This document shows, one piece after another, positions 1 through 7,986 of a stretch of 64,000 nt of DNA (positions within the stretch are counted from its first letter, which is position 1; every line of letters begins with the position of its first letter). The position numbers and the translations under genes are program-made. The notes beneath the pieces were generated by a model that saw nothing but the letters and a program-made list of their open reading frames with translations, was not told the DNA's origin and searched no databases. Source of the stretch: Comamonadaceae bacterium. GTDB lineage: Bacteria; Pseudomonadota; Gammaproteobacteria; Burkholderiales; Burkholderiaceae_C. The stretch is taken from assembly GCA_947447985.1 (NCBI GenBank), contig CANFLX010000005.1, positions 46,820-110,819 on the forward strand. Direction: 5' to 3'.

Positions 1-1327
1 AGAGCAGCACGTGAGCGTGCCGATTTCTCATTTTGACGAAGACAAGTTCACCTCGGGACATGCGTTTGACGGTTCGTCGATCGCTGGATGGAAGGGCATC
101 GAAGCCTCGGACATGCAACTCATGCCCGACCCCAACACCGCCAACATCGACCCCTTCTTCGAAGAAACCACCCTGTTTTTGAGCTGCGACGTGGTCGAGC
201 CCAGCGACGGCAAGGCCTATGACCGCGATCCGCGCTCGATCGCTAAGCGCGCGGAGGCCTACCTGAAGGCCTCCGGCATCGGCGACACCGCCTTCTTCGG
301 CCCCGAGCCAGAATTCTTCATCTTTGATGACGTGCGTTGGAATACCGATATGTCCGGCACCTTCTTCAAGATCGACGAAGCGGAAGCGCCCTGGAATTCC
401 GGCACCAAGATGGACGGCGGCAACAAAGGCCACCGCCCCACCGTCAAAGGCGGCTACTTCCCCGTGCCACCGGTTGACAGCACGCAAGACATGCGCGCTG
501 AAATGTCCCTGATTTTGGAATCCTTGGGCGTGCCCGTCGAAGTGTTCCACCACGAAGTGGCAGGCGCTGGTCAAAACGAAATCGGCACCAAATTCAGCAC
601 CCTGGTGCAACGCGCCGACTGGACCCAGATCCTGAAGTACGTGGTGCAAAACGTGGCCCATTCCTACGGAAAAACCGCCACTTTCATGCCCAAGCCTGTC
701 GTTGGCGACAACGGCTCCGGCATGCACGTGCACCAGTCCATCTGGAAAGACGGCAAAAACCTGTTCGCTGGCGACGGCTATGCAGGCTTGTCTGATTTCG
801 CCCTGTACTACATCGGCGGCATCATCAAGCACGCACGTGCCCTGAACGCGATCACCAACCCTGGCACCAACAGCTACAAGCGTCTGGTTCCTGGCTACGA
901 AGCACCCGTGAAATTGGCGTACTCGTCGCGCAATCGCTCGGCATCGATCCGCATTCCGTTTGTGGCAAACCCCAAAGGTCGCCGCATCGAAGCGCGTTTC
1001 CCCGATCCATTGATGAACCCCTACCTGGGCTTCTCGGCGCTGATGATGGCTGGCTTGGACGGTGTGGAAAACAAAATCCACCCCGGCGAGGCAGCCACCA
1101 AAGACCTGTACCACCTGCCGCCCGAAGAGGACGCATTGGTGCCAACCGTCTGCCACAGCCTGGACCAGGCGCTCGACTGCCTGAACGCAGACCGCGCCTT
1201 CCTGACCAAGGGCGGCGTGTTCACCGACAGCATGATCGACGCTTACATTGAACTCAAAATGGGTGAAGTGACACGCCTGCGCATGTCGACCCATCCGATC
1301 GAGTTTGACATGTACTACTCTCTGTAA
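1..1327 (+). CDS. glnA: Glutamine synthetase type I (5' end cut by window edge)
   Basis: This enzyme makes glutamine from glutamate, ammonia and ATP and is the entry point of nitrogen assimilation. The reading frame is open to the left edge: the codons before the listed GTG read E-Q-H-V, matching the internal KEQHV region of family members. Roughly 30 N-terminal residues therefore lie outside the window, and the GTG at base 11 is not the true start. Visible family motifs include [12 protein letters not shown] near the start, [21 protein letters not shown] and the [13 protein letters not shown] loop. [10 protein letters not shown] near the C-terminus carries the tyrosine that GlnE adenylylates in GS-I enzymes. 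The gene is followed by an intrinsic terminator and then by ntrB-ntrC, the usual proteobacterial order. Identity is secure. Confidence 0.97.
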   Translation, partial: EQHVSVPISHFDEDKFTSGHAFDGSSIAGWKGIEASDMQLMPDPNTANIDPFFEETTLFLSCDVVEPSDGKAYDRDPRSIAKRAEAYLKASGIGDTAFFGPEPEFFIFDDVRWNTDMSGTFFKIDEAEAPWNSGTKMDGGNKGHRPTVKGGYFPVPPVDSTQDMRAEMSLILESLGVPVEVFHHEVAGAGQNEIGTKFSTLVQRADWTQILKYVVQNVAHSYGKTATFMPKPVVGDNGSGMHVHQSIWKDGKNLFAGDGYAGLSDFALYYIGGIIKHARALNAITNPGTNSYKRLVPGYEAPVKLAYSSRNRSASIRIPFVANPKGRRIEARFPDPLMNPYLGFSALMMAGLDGVENKIHPGEAATKDLYHLPPEEDALVPTVCHSLDQALDCLNADRAFLTKGGVFTDSMIDAYIELKMGEVTRLRMSTHPIEFDMYYSL

Positions 1328-1404
1328 CAGAGAGGCGATATGGGGGCCTTTGAGACCCGATGGCATTGCGCCTCAGGTAGCATCGGCTCACATTGAGCGT
1401 AAGT

Positions 1405-1431
1405 AAAAAGACGGCTCAGGCCGTCTTTTTT
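1405..1431 (+). terminator. Rho-independent terminator after glnA
   Basis: A six-pair GC-rich stem (GACGGC / GCCGTC) with a four-base TCAG loop is flanked by five A on the left and six T on the right, so the A-T pairs extend the stem. It sits about 80 bp after the glnA stop and 20 bp before the next start. It probably limits read-through from the highly expressed glnA into ntrBC. Confidence 0.88.
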
Positions 1432-1450
1432 CATTTCCGAAGGGCTTCCC

Positions 1451-1918
1451 ATGCTGCGACTGTTTTTTGTGCTGATTTCCCTGGCCCTGGTTGCGGCGGG
1501 CGCAGTCCAGGCACAGGACAAAATTTACCGCTGCGGCAGTGAGTACACCAACACACCTCCCCAGGACAGTGCGGTCAAATGCGTCGTCATCGGCCCGTCC
1601 AGTGTCACGGTGGTGCCCGCGGTCAAAGCGGCCCCGCAAAGCACGGGGCCCGTGCCCCGTTCTGAGACGCAACGCAGCAAGGATGCGGATGCACGGTTCA
1701 TCCTGGAAGCTGAGTTACGCAAAGCCCAGGCGCGTCAGGCCGAGCTGCTCAAGGAATACAACAATGGCGAGCCCGAAAAGGCAGGGTCAGAGACCCGCAA
1801 TTTTCAAAAATACGCCGATCGCGTGGCCGAGATGAAGTCCAACATTCAACGCAATGACGCCGACATTGCCAGTCTTCAACGTGAAATCGCACGAATTTCC
1901 GGCCCCTCAGGACGCTAG
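1451..1918 (+). CDS. Small secreted protein, DUF4124-like, between glnA and ntrB
   Basis: This 155-residue protein starts with a clear signal peptide (hydrophobic stretch about residues 4-19, likely cleavage after VQA) and should be periplasmic. The mature N-terminus (QDKIYRC, then a short Tyr/Thr/Pro-rich segment) resembles the DUF4124 pattern seen in many beta-proteobacterial envelope proteins. Residues about 75-150 are charged and likely helical or coiled coil (repeated Arg, Glu and Lys with Leu/Ala spacing). The start at 1451 is the only one that gives the signal peptide. It ends 7 bp before the ntrB start, so it is probably co-transcribed with ntrBC. I cannot assign a function; a role in nitrogen sensing would rest on position alone. 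Confidence 0.75.
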   Translation: MLRLFFVLISLALVAAGAVQAQDKIYRCGSEYTNTPPQDSAVKCVVIGPSSVTVVPAVKAAPQSTGPVPRSETQRSKDADARFILEAELRKAQARQAELLKEYNNGEPEKAGSETRNFQKYADRVAEMKSNIQRNDADIASLQREIARISGPSGR

Positions 1919-1925
1919 CATCGCC

Positions 1926-2984
1926 ATGAATCCTGGACTTCGGTTTCAACCCTTTGACCTGCTCGCCAGCCTGATTGCGGTGGTTCGTTCAGACACTGTT
2001 GTGGTGTTTTCGAACGCGGCCTTGGAAGACAGTCTGGGTATTTCGCGCCGCGCCATTGTGGGTGCACCTTTGAGCGATGTCTTCAACGATGCCAGTGCCT
2101 TGCGCGAAGCGATTGCGGGCGCCCACCGCAACGCTTTTGCCGCCATGCGTTACGACGCGTATTTGCGGCGCGTCGGGCTGGAATCTTTGCCGGTTCATGT
2201 CATCGTCACCGACGCCGAGGACGGTCTTCACTTTGTGGTGGAACTGGTGCCGCTGGAGCAACAAACCCGCCAGGAGCGCGAAGAGCGCGTGGCAGAGCGG
2301 GCGCAGGCCAACAAAGAGTTGATCCGCAATCTGGCCCACGAGATCAAAAATCCCCTTGGCGGCATTCGGGGTGCGGCGCAATTGCTGGAGATGGAAATGG
2401 ATTCCAGCGAGTTGATCGAATACACCCAGGTGATCATTCGCGAAGCCGATCGCCTGCAGACCTTGGTCGATCGATTACTGGCCCCGCACCGCCGTCCGCA
2501 CGTGGTGGGTGACGTCAATATCCATGAAGTGTGCGAACGCGTGCGTTCCCTGATTCTTGCGGAGTTCCCCAAAGGACTGCGCGTCGTTCGGGACTACGAT
2601 ATTTCCATCCCCGAGTTCCGCGGCGACCGCGAGCAACTGATTCAAACCGTGCTGAACCTCGCGCACAACGCCTGCCAAGCCTTGTCCGAGCGGATTGCGC
2701 AGGGTGACGCCAATCTCACGTTTTGCACCCGGGTTGCAAGGCAAATCACTTTTGGCAAAACCCGCTATCGGTTGGCACTGGAATTGCATGTGATAGACAA
2801 CGGGCCTGGCGTGCCAGACTCGATCAAAGAACGCATCTTCTATCCCCTGGTATCAGGGCGCGATGGTGGTTCCGGCTTAGGGCTAACGCTTGCACAAACC
2901 TTTGTGCAGCAGCACCAGGGTCAGATCGAAGTCGACAGCGTGCCAGGACGCACGGATTTCAAAATATTAATTCCGCTCCCTTAG
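1926..2984 (+). CDS. glnL: Nitrogen regulation sensor histidine kinase NtrB
   Basis: NtrB (NRII, also called glnL) is the soluble kinase/phosphatase that, under PII control, sets the phosphorylation state of NtrC. The chosen ATG gives 352 residues, close to the family length; the longer ORF start would overlap the previous gene. There is a PAS-like sensor region in roughly the first 115 residues, then the H-box NLAHEIKNPLGG with phospho-acceptor His138, an N-box (NLAHNACQAL), and ATP-binding G-boxes (DNGPGVP and SGLGLTLAQ). There is no membrane segment, as expected. ntrC starts 23 bp downstream in the same orientation, so the pair forms an operon. Confidence 0.96.
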   Translation: MNPGLRFQPFDLLASLIAVVRSDTVVVFSNAALEDSLGISRRAIVGAPLSDVFNDASALREAIAGAHRNAFAAMRYDAYLRRVGLESLPVHVIVTDAEDGLHFVVELVPLEQQTRQEREERVAERAQANKELIRNLAHEIKNPLGGIRGAAQLLEMEMDSSELIEYTQVIIREADRLQTLVDRLLAPHRRPHVVGDVNIHEVCERVRSLILAEFPKGLRVVRDYDISIPEFRGDREQLIQTVLNLAHNACQALSERIAQGDANLTFCTRVARQITFGKTRYRLALELHVIDNGPGVPDSIKERIFYPLVSGRDGGSGLGLTLAQTFVQQHQGQIEVDSVPGRTDFKILIPLP

Positions 2985-3007
2985 TCGACCCCTCAAGAAA
3001 GCAAGAC

Positions 3008-4597
3008 ATGAAACCGATTTGGATCGTAGACGATGACCAGTCCATACGGTTTGTCCTAGAGAAAGCCTTGTTGCGCGAGCATTTGCCCACGCGCAGCTTT
3101 TCCAATCCGCGCGATGTGCTGGCGGCTTTAGAAGACGCCAGTGACGAGGATTCGCCTCAAATTCTGGTGAGTGACATCCGCATGCCCGGCGGCTCGGGTC
3201 TTGATTTGCTTGAAAAAGTCAAGGCCCGCCACCCTGGGCTTCCCGTCATCATCATGACCGCGTTCTCGGATTTGGACAGCGCTGTGAGTGCGTTTCAAGG
3301 CGGCGCCTTTGAATACCTGCCCAAACCCTTTGATTTGCCCAAAGCCGTCGAACTGATTCGCCGTGCGGTGCAAGAAAGCCAGCGCGAAGAATTTGCGGAA
3401 GAGCGCATGAGCGATACCCCCGAGATGCTCGGCCAGGCACCCGCCATGCAAGACGTGTTTCGCGCCATTGGTCGCTTGAGCCAAAGCAACGTCACCGTGA
3501 TGATTACCGGTGAATCCGGTTCGGGCAAAGAGTTGGTAGCGCGCGCGCTGCACAAGCATTCGCCACGCGCCAGCGGCCCCTTTGTCGCCATCAACACCGC
3601 CGCGATTCCCAAAGACTTGCTGGAGAGCGAACTGTTTGGCCACGAGCGTGGTGCCTTCACCGGGGCGCAGGCGCAGCGGCGCGGCCGTTTCGAGCAGGCC
3701 GACGAAGGAACTTTGTTCCTCGATGAAATCGGCGACATGCCTTTCGAGCTGCAAACCCGGCTTTTGCGGGTGCTCAGCGACGGTCATTTCTACCGCGTCG
3801 GCGGCCACAGCGCGGTCAAGTCGAATGTGCGCGTCATTGCTGCAACCCACCAGGACCTGGAGCAGCGGGTCAAAGAGGGGGCATTCCGCGAAGATCTGTA
3901 CCACCGGCTCAACGTGATTCGTTTGCGCCTGCCGGCCCTGCGTGAGCGGCGTGAAGATATTCCTATGCTCACGCGGCACTTTTTGCAACACAGCGCCAAG
4001 CAGCTGGGGGTGGAGCCCAAGCGCATCGCAGACAGCGCCGTGGCAGCGTTGGAAAATTTTGCGTTCCCGGGCAATGTGCGCCAATTGGAAAACGTCTGCC
4101 ATTGGCTCACGGTGATGGCGCCAGCGCAGGTGATTGAACCCAAGGACTTGCCGCCCGAGATCGGTGTTGCGCGCACCGGGTTGGTTCCAGCCAGCACCAG
4201 CGAAAGCAGCCCGCCCGTGAACTCACTTTCCTCTGCGCTCCTGCAAGCGCCGCTGGAGACTTCGTTCGCACCCGCTCCAACATCGGACAGAGCAGACCAG
4301 GCGATGCCGGATCGGGCCCCGGCCGTGGCAGGTGTTCCCACAGCCCAGGGGGCGGGCCACGTCGACTGGGAGCAAGAACTTGAAAGCGAAGCCCTCGCAC
4401 TCTTGCGCAGCGGCCAAGCCGACGTGTGGGATCTGCTGTCGCGCAGGTTTGAGGCGCGCTTGATTCAAGCGGCGCTGACCGACACCCGCGGCCGTCGCAT
4501 TGAAGCTGCCCAGAAGCTGGGCATAGGCCGCAACACCATCACCCGCAAAATCCAGGAATTGGGATTGGAGCGGGACCACCCCTCTGCACAGGACTAA
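3008..4597 (+). CDS. glnG: Nitrogen regulation response regulator NtrC (sigma-54 activator)
   Basis: NtrC activates sigma-54 promoters for nitrogen scavenging. The ATG at 3008 starts directly at the receiver domain (WIVDDDQSIR). The domain order is receiver (about 1-120, phospho-acceptor Asp56 in VSDIRMPGG), then AAA+ domain (Walker A GESGSGKE, sigma-54-contacting GAFTGA loop, Walker B DEIGDMP), then a C-terminal Fis-type helix-turn-helix (LGIGRNTITRKIQELGL). At 529 residues it is longer than the roughly 470 of enterobacterial NtrC. The extra length is a Ser/Pro/Ala-rich linker between the AAA+ domain and the DNA-binding domain. Its stop overlaps the convergent xthA stop by 4 bp. Confidence 0.96.
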   Translation: MKPIWIVDDDQSIRFVLEKALLREHLPTRSFSNPRDVLAALEDASDEDSPQILVSDIRMPGGSGLDLLEKVKARHPGLPVIIMTAFSDLDSAVSAFQGGAFEYLPKPFDLPKAVELIRRAVQESQREEFAEERMSDTPEMLGQAPAMQDVFRAIGRLSQSNVTVMITGESGSGKELVARALHKHSPRASGPFVAINTAAIPKDLLESELFGHERGAFTGAQAQRRGRFEQADEGTLFLDEIGDMPFELQTRLLRVLSDGHFYRVGGHSAVKSNVRVIAATHQDLEQRVKEGAFREDLYHRLNVIRLRLPALRERREDIPMLTRHFLQHSAKQLGVEPKRIADSAVAALENFAFPGNVRQLENVCHWLTVMAPAQVIEPKDLPPEIGVARTGLVPASTSESSPPVNSLSSALLQAPLETSFAPAPTSDRADQAMPDRAPAVAGVPTAQGAGHVDWEQELESEALALLRSGQADVWDLLSRRFEARLIQAALTDTRGRRIEAAQKLGIGRNTITRKIQELGLERDHPSAQD

Positions 4598-5373
4598 GGC
4601 GCAGCAGCCAGATCCAGGTCCACCACAACGGGGGCGTGGTCGCTGGGGCGCTCGTTTTTGCGCGGTGCTTTGTCGATCACGCAGCTGCGCGCCAAGGGCT
4701 TGAGTGCGTTGCTGATCAGCACATGGTCAATGCGCAGGCCGCGGTTGCGCCTGAAGGCAAAGTCGCGGTAGTCCCACCAGCTGTAGCTTTTCGGCTCCTG
4801 GGCAAACAGGCGATAGCTGTCGTGCAAGCCCAGCGCAATGAGGGCGCGCAAGTGGTAGCGCTCTTCTTCGGTGCAGTGAATCTGGTCGCGCATGCCCTGC
4901 GGATCCCACACATCGTCGTCATCGAAGGTGATGTTGTAGTCGCCCATCAACACCAACTGCGGGTGTTGCTCCAGCTCTTGCTTGAGCCAGGTGCGCAGGC
5001 CCTTGAGCCATTCCATTTTGTATTCAAACTTGTCGGTGCCCGGCGCTTGGCCGTTGGGAAAATAGGCGCCAACAACCCGCGTGCCCGCGACGGTGGCGCA
5101 AATCACGCGGGCCATGTCGTCGGCGAAACCGGGAATGTTTTTCACCACATCGGTGGCAGGTGTACGGCTCAACAGTGCCACGCCGTTGTAGGTCTTTTGT
5201 CCAAACCAATGCGCGTGGTAGCCGGCCGCTTGGAAGGCCTCCGCGGGAAACTTGTCGTCCGTCATCTTGGTCTCTTGCAAGACCAAAACCTCGACCGGGT
5301 TGGCCTGCAACCAGTCGAGCACTTGCGGCAGACGCACGGTGAGCGAATTGACGTTCCAGGTGGCAAATTTCAT
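4594..5373 (-). CDS. xthA: Exodeoxyribonuclease III
   Basis: This is a class II AP endonuclease and 3'-exonuclease of base-excision repair. The ATG at 5373 begins MKFATWNVNS, the canonical N-terminus, and gives 259 residues, normal for the family. Visible active-site motifs are WNVNS, LQETK (metal-binding Glu), GDYNI (Asp and Asn) and the C-terminal RIDHVL and SDHAP motifs (Asp-His pair). The start overlaps the folA stop by 3 bp (ATGA-type coupling), so folA and xthA are probably translated from one mRNA. The longer ORF start in the track has no family support. Confidence 0.95.
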   Translation of the reverse strand: MKFATWNVNSLTVRLPQVLDWLQANPVEVLVLQETKMTDDKFPAEAFQAAGYHAHWFGQKTYNGVALLSRTPATDVVKNIPGFADDMARVICATVAGTRVVGAYFPNGQAPGTDKFEYKMEWLKGLRTWLKQELEQHPQLVLMGDYNITFDDDDVWDPQGMRDQIHCTEEERYHLRALIALGLHDSYRLFAQEPKSYSWWDYRDFAFRRNRGLRIDHVLISNALKPLARSCVIDKAPRKNERPSDHAPVVVDLDLAAAP

Positions 5374-5870
5374 GGCGTAACTTTTTCGGCGCGGTGGTAG
5401 GTGACGAATTCGAAGGCAATGCCGCTGGCCGCAACGTGGCTCTCGCGCCGGGTGGGTGTCCATTCGCTGCCAAGGGCGGGCGCGTAGGCATCGCCCTCGA
5501 CGGCGAGTTCAATTTCAGTAACCTCGACGCTGCTGGCCAGGGGCAAAGCCTGGGCATAAATCTGCGCCCCGCCAATGACCCACACATCTGGGTGCGTTGC
5601 GCACAGGTCCATCGCGGCTTGCAGCGAATGCACCACCTCGGCGCCATCGGCCTGCCAGTCGGTCTGCCGGGTGATGACCACGTTGGTCCGCCCTGGCAGC
5701 GGGCGGAACTTCGGGGGCAGAGAATCCCAGGTCTTGCGCCCCATGACCACCGGGCAGCCCAGCGTGGTGCGTTTGAAATGGGCCAGGTCCTCGGGCAGAT
5801 GCCAGGGCAAGCGCCCCTGGTCACCGATGACGCCATTGGCCGCGCGGGCGTAAATCAGGTGCAGACGCAT
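5370..5870 (-). CDS. folA: Dihydrofolate reductase
   Basis: DHFR reduces dihydrofolate to tetrahydrofolate with NADPH and regenerates the folate oxidised by thymidylate synthase. At 166 residues it is typical. Motifs are IYARAANGVIGDQGRLPWHLPEDL (substrate/cofactor site with the W-x-x-x-E/D pattern), VVMGRKTWDSL (NADPH binding) and VIGGAQIY near the C-terminus. It lies 9 bp downstream of thyA on the same strand. The thyA-folA-xthA run looks like an operon that couples dTMP synthesis with folate recycling. Confidence 0.96.
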   Translation of the reverse strand: MRLHLIYARAANGVIGDQGRLPWHLPEDLAHFKRTTLGCPVVMGRKTWDSLPPKFRPLPGRTNVVITRQTDWQADGAEVVHSLQAAMDLCATHPDVWVIGGAQIYAQALPLASSVEVTEIELAVEGDAYAPALGSEWTPTRRESHVAASGIAFEFVTYHRAEKVTP

Positions 5871-5879
5871 AGAGCCGGT

Positions 5880-6734
5880 TTACACCGCGACCGGTGCTTT
5901 GATCGCAGGGTGGGGCGCATAGCCTCGCACCTCAAAGTCTTCAAACTGGTAGTCAAAGATCGACGCGGGCCGACGCACGATGTGGAGCGTGGGGTAGGGC
6001 AGAGGCGCGCGGGACAGCTGCAGTTCCACTTGTTCGTGGTGGTTGCTGTAAATGTGGCAGTCGCCCCCCGTCCAAATGAAGTCGCCCACATCCAGGTCGC
6101 ACTGCTGCGCCACCATGTGGGTGAGCAAAGCGTAGCTGGCAATGTTGAAAGGCACGCCCAGAAAAATATCGGCACTGCGCTGGTAGAGCTGGCAGCTCAG
6201 TTTGCCTTTGCCACCGGGCTGGCTTGGCGGCGCGACATAGAACTGAAAAAACGCGTGGCAGGGCATGAGCGCCATCTTGGACAGCTCGGCCACATTCCAG
6301 GCACTCACAATCATGCGGCGCGAGTCCGGATTGGTCTTGAGGGTGTGAATCAGCTCGCTGATCTGGTCGATGTGTTTGCCGTCGGGCGTGGGCCAACTGC
6401 GCCACTGCACGCCATACACCGGACCCAGGTCACCATCGGGCCGGGCCCACTCGTCCCAAATCGTGACGCCTCGCTCAGTGAGCCAGTGGTTGTTGCTCGA
6501 CCCGGTCAAAAACCACAACAACTCCACAATGATGCTGCGCAAGTGCACTTTTTTGGTCGTGACCAAGGGGAAACCTTGGGCCAAATCAAAGCGCATTTGG
6601 TGGCCGAAAATGCTCTTCGTGCCCGTGCCGGTGCGGTCTTGTTTGTCCAAACCGTGGGTGTAGGCCAAGCGCAGCAAATCTTCGTATTGCTGGGCGACCG
6701 GTAAGGCGGTAGGGTGAGGGGTAGAGATGGTCAT
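5880..6734 (-). CDS. thyA: Thymidylate synthase
   Basis: ThyA methylates dUMP to dTMP with methylene-tetrahydrofolate. The 284 residues include an N-terminal extension of about 15-20 residues relative to the 264-residue E. coli enzyme. Motifs include [12 protein letters not shown], the catalytic Cys in [12 protein letters not shown], the [20 protein letters not shown] block and IYSNHHEQ. No strong ribosome-binding site precedes the listed ATG, so the exact start is slightly uncertain. The MFS gene upstream on the same strand is 66 bp away. Confidence 0.95.
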   Translation of the reverse strand: MTISTPHPTALPVAQQYEDLLRLAYTHGLDKQDRTGTGTKSIFGHQMRFDLAQGFPLVTTKKVHLRSIIVELLWFLTGSSNNHWLTERGVTIWDEWARPDGDLGPVYGVQWRSWPTPDGKHIDQISELIHTLKTNPDSRRMIVSAWNVAELSKMALMPCHAFFQFYVAPPSQPGGKGKLSCQLYQRSADIFLGVPFNIASYALLTHMVAQQCDLDVGDFIWTGGDCHIYSNHHEQVELQLSRAPLPYPTLHIVRRPASIFDYQFEDFEVRGYAPHPAIKAPVAV

Positions 6735-6800
6735 GGTGGCGGTGCGTCGACAATGTTCAATTGTAGGTTGACGCCGAATTCCAACTCCCAGCCAGCGTGT

Positions 6801-7958
6801 TCAGGTCAGGTGGTCCAGCAAGGTCGTGAGTGCCAAAAGCAGCACCAGCAAGCTCACCACCATGGGCATCACCGACGCCAACCCTGCCCAGGTCGCCAGG
6901 ACCCCAAATGCAGCAGGAATCAGCGAGCCCCCCGCGTAGGCACAGGTCATTTGGCGCCCAATCAAGGTGCGCAGGGCCTCGGGCGGAAATCGGTTGGCGG
7001 TTTCGTGCATCAGGGACGGAAAGATGGGCGCACATCCCAGCCCCATCAGCACCAGTCCGACAGGGGAGGCCGCCCCGAACCACTGCGGCAGCGCAAACAG
7101 CAGCGCCCCGGTGGTGGCCAGACAGATGCCAAAGCGCACCAAGCGCCGATTACCGATTCGGTTGGCGACCAGACCAATACCAAAGCGCCCGGCAGTGATG
7201 GTGCCGAAGTACATGGCCACCCAGCCACCAGCACTTGCAGCGGGCAGGCCACGGTCCGTCACCAAAATGCTGGCCGACCACAGGCCGGTGCCCATTTCTG
7301 CCGCGACGTAAAACAAAAAACACAGGGGTGCCAGCCACAGCGTGAATGCCGATGGCGCCTTCTGAACCAGCGCCGCCGTCTGCGTGTCGGCTTGCTTGGC
7401 TGCATCCGAGGCTTGCGACCACAAAGACAGGGAAAGCCACAGCAGGGCGGCCAGCGCCAGCTGCATGAAGCCCAAGGTCCGAAGCCCCGCCGCCCAGCCA
7501 CCGACGCCTTCCAGCGAGACACCCATGATGAGCGGGCCCGTGGTGGCGCCTATGCCCCAGCAGCCGTGCAGCCAGTTCATGTGCCGCGACGAATAATGCA
7601 CAGCCACAAAGTGGTTCAGACTGGCGTCCACCGCCCCAGCGCCCAAACCCAAGGGGATGGCCAGTGCCACCACCCAGATGAAGCTCGGTGCGACGGAAAA
7701 ACCCAGCAAGGCCAGCGAGGTCATCAGGCAGCTGCCAGCGACCACCGCGCCAGTGCCCAGGCGTTGCACCACTGCGCCGGCCAGCAGACTGGAGCTGGCG
7801 GAACACACCGTCATGGTGATGGTGATCGCGCCCACAGCGGCCAAGGGTTGGTCCAGGCTGGCACGCATAAAGGGCCAGGCCACACCCAGTACGCCATCGG
7901 GCAAGCCCAGGCTAATAAAGGCGAGGTAAACCAGGCCTAAAAGAAAGCGTTGTGCCAT
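6801..7958 (-). CDS. Major facilitator superfamily transporter
   Basis: This 385-residue polytopic membrane protein has about 12 hydrophobic segments. The first helix carries SLGLPDGVLGVAWPFMR. A later segment has GAGAVDASLNHFVA and NWLHGCWGIGATTGP, a pattern I associate with the sugar/drug-type MFS subfamily whose members carry an Asp-Ala-x-Leu-Asn signature. The substrate cannot be read from the sequence. It lies 28 bp downstream of the FAD-linked dehydrogenase gene and upstream of thyA, all on the minus strand. Its stop-to-thyA spacing of 66 bp leaves room for a separate thyA promoter. Confidence 0.85.
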   Translation of the reverse strand: MAQRFLLGLVYLAFISLGLPDGVLGVAWPFMRASLDQPLAAVGAITITMTVCSASSSLLAGAVVQRLGTGAVVAGSCLMTSLALLGFSVAPSFIWVVALAIPLGLGAGAVDASLNHFVAVHYSSRHMNWLHGCWGIGATTGPLIMGVSLEGVGGWAAGLRTLGFMQLALAALLWLSLSLWSQASDAAKQADTQTAALVQKAPSAFTLWLAPLCFLFYVAAEMGTGLWSASILVTDRGLPAASAGGWVAMYFGTITAGRFGIGLVANRIGNRRLVRFGICLATTGALLFALPQWFGAASPVGLVLMGLGCAPIFPSLMHETANRFPPEALRTLIGRQMTCAYAGGSLIPAAFGVLATWAGLASVMPMVVSLLVLLLALTTLLDHLT

Positions 7959-7986
7959 CGGTCGCAGTGGATTGGCAAACCTTGCT

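Noticed and set aside
1350-1375. TGGCATTGC near the glnA 3' end, reminiscent of a sigma-54 promoter
   Set aside because: The GG and GC elements are not 10 bp apart, so it does not fit the sigma-54 consensus despite the nitrogen-control context.
5394-6704. 436-codon plus-strand ORF across folA and thyA
   Set aside because: Shadow of two confirmed genes on the other strand; no motif of its own.
6714-7940. 408-codon plus-strand ORF across the MFS gene
   Set aside because: Gln/His/Arg-rich mirror frame of a membrane protein gene.
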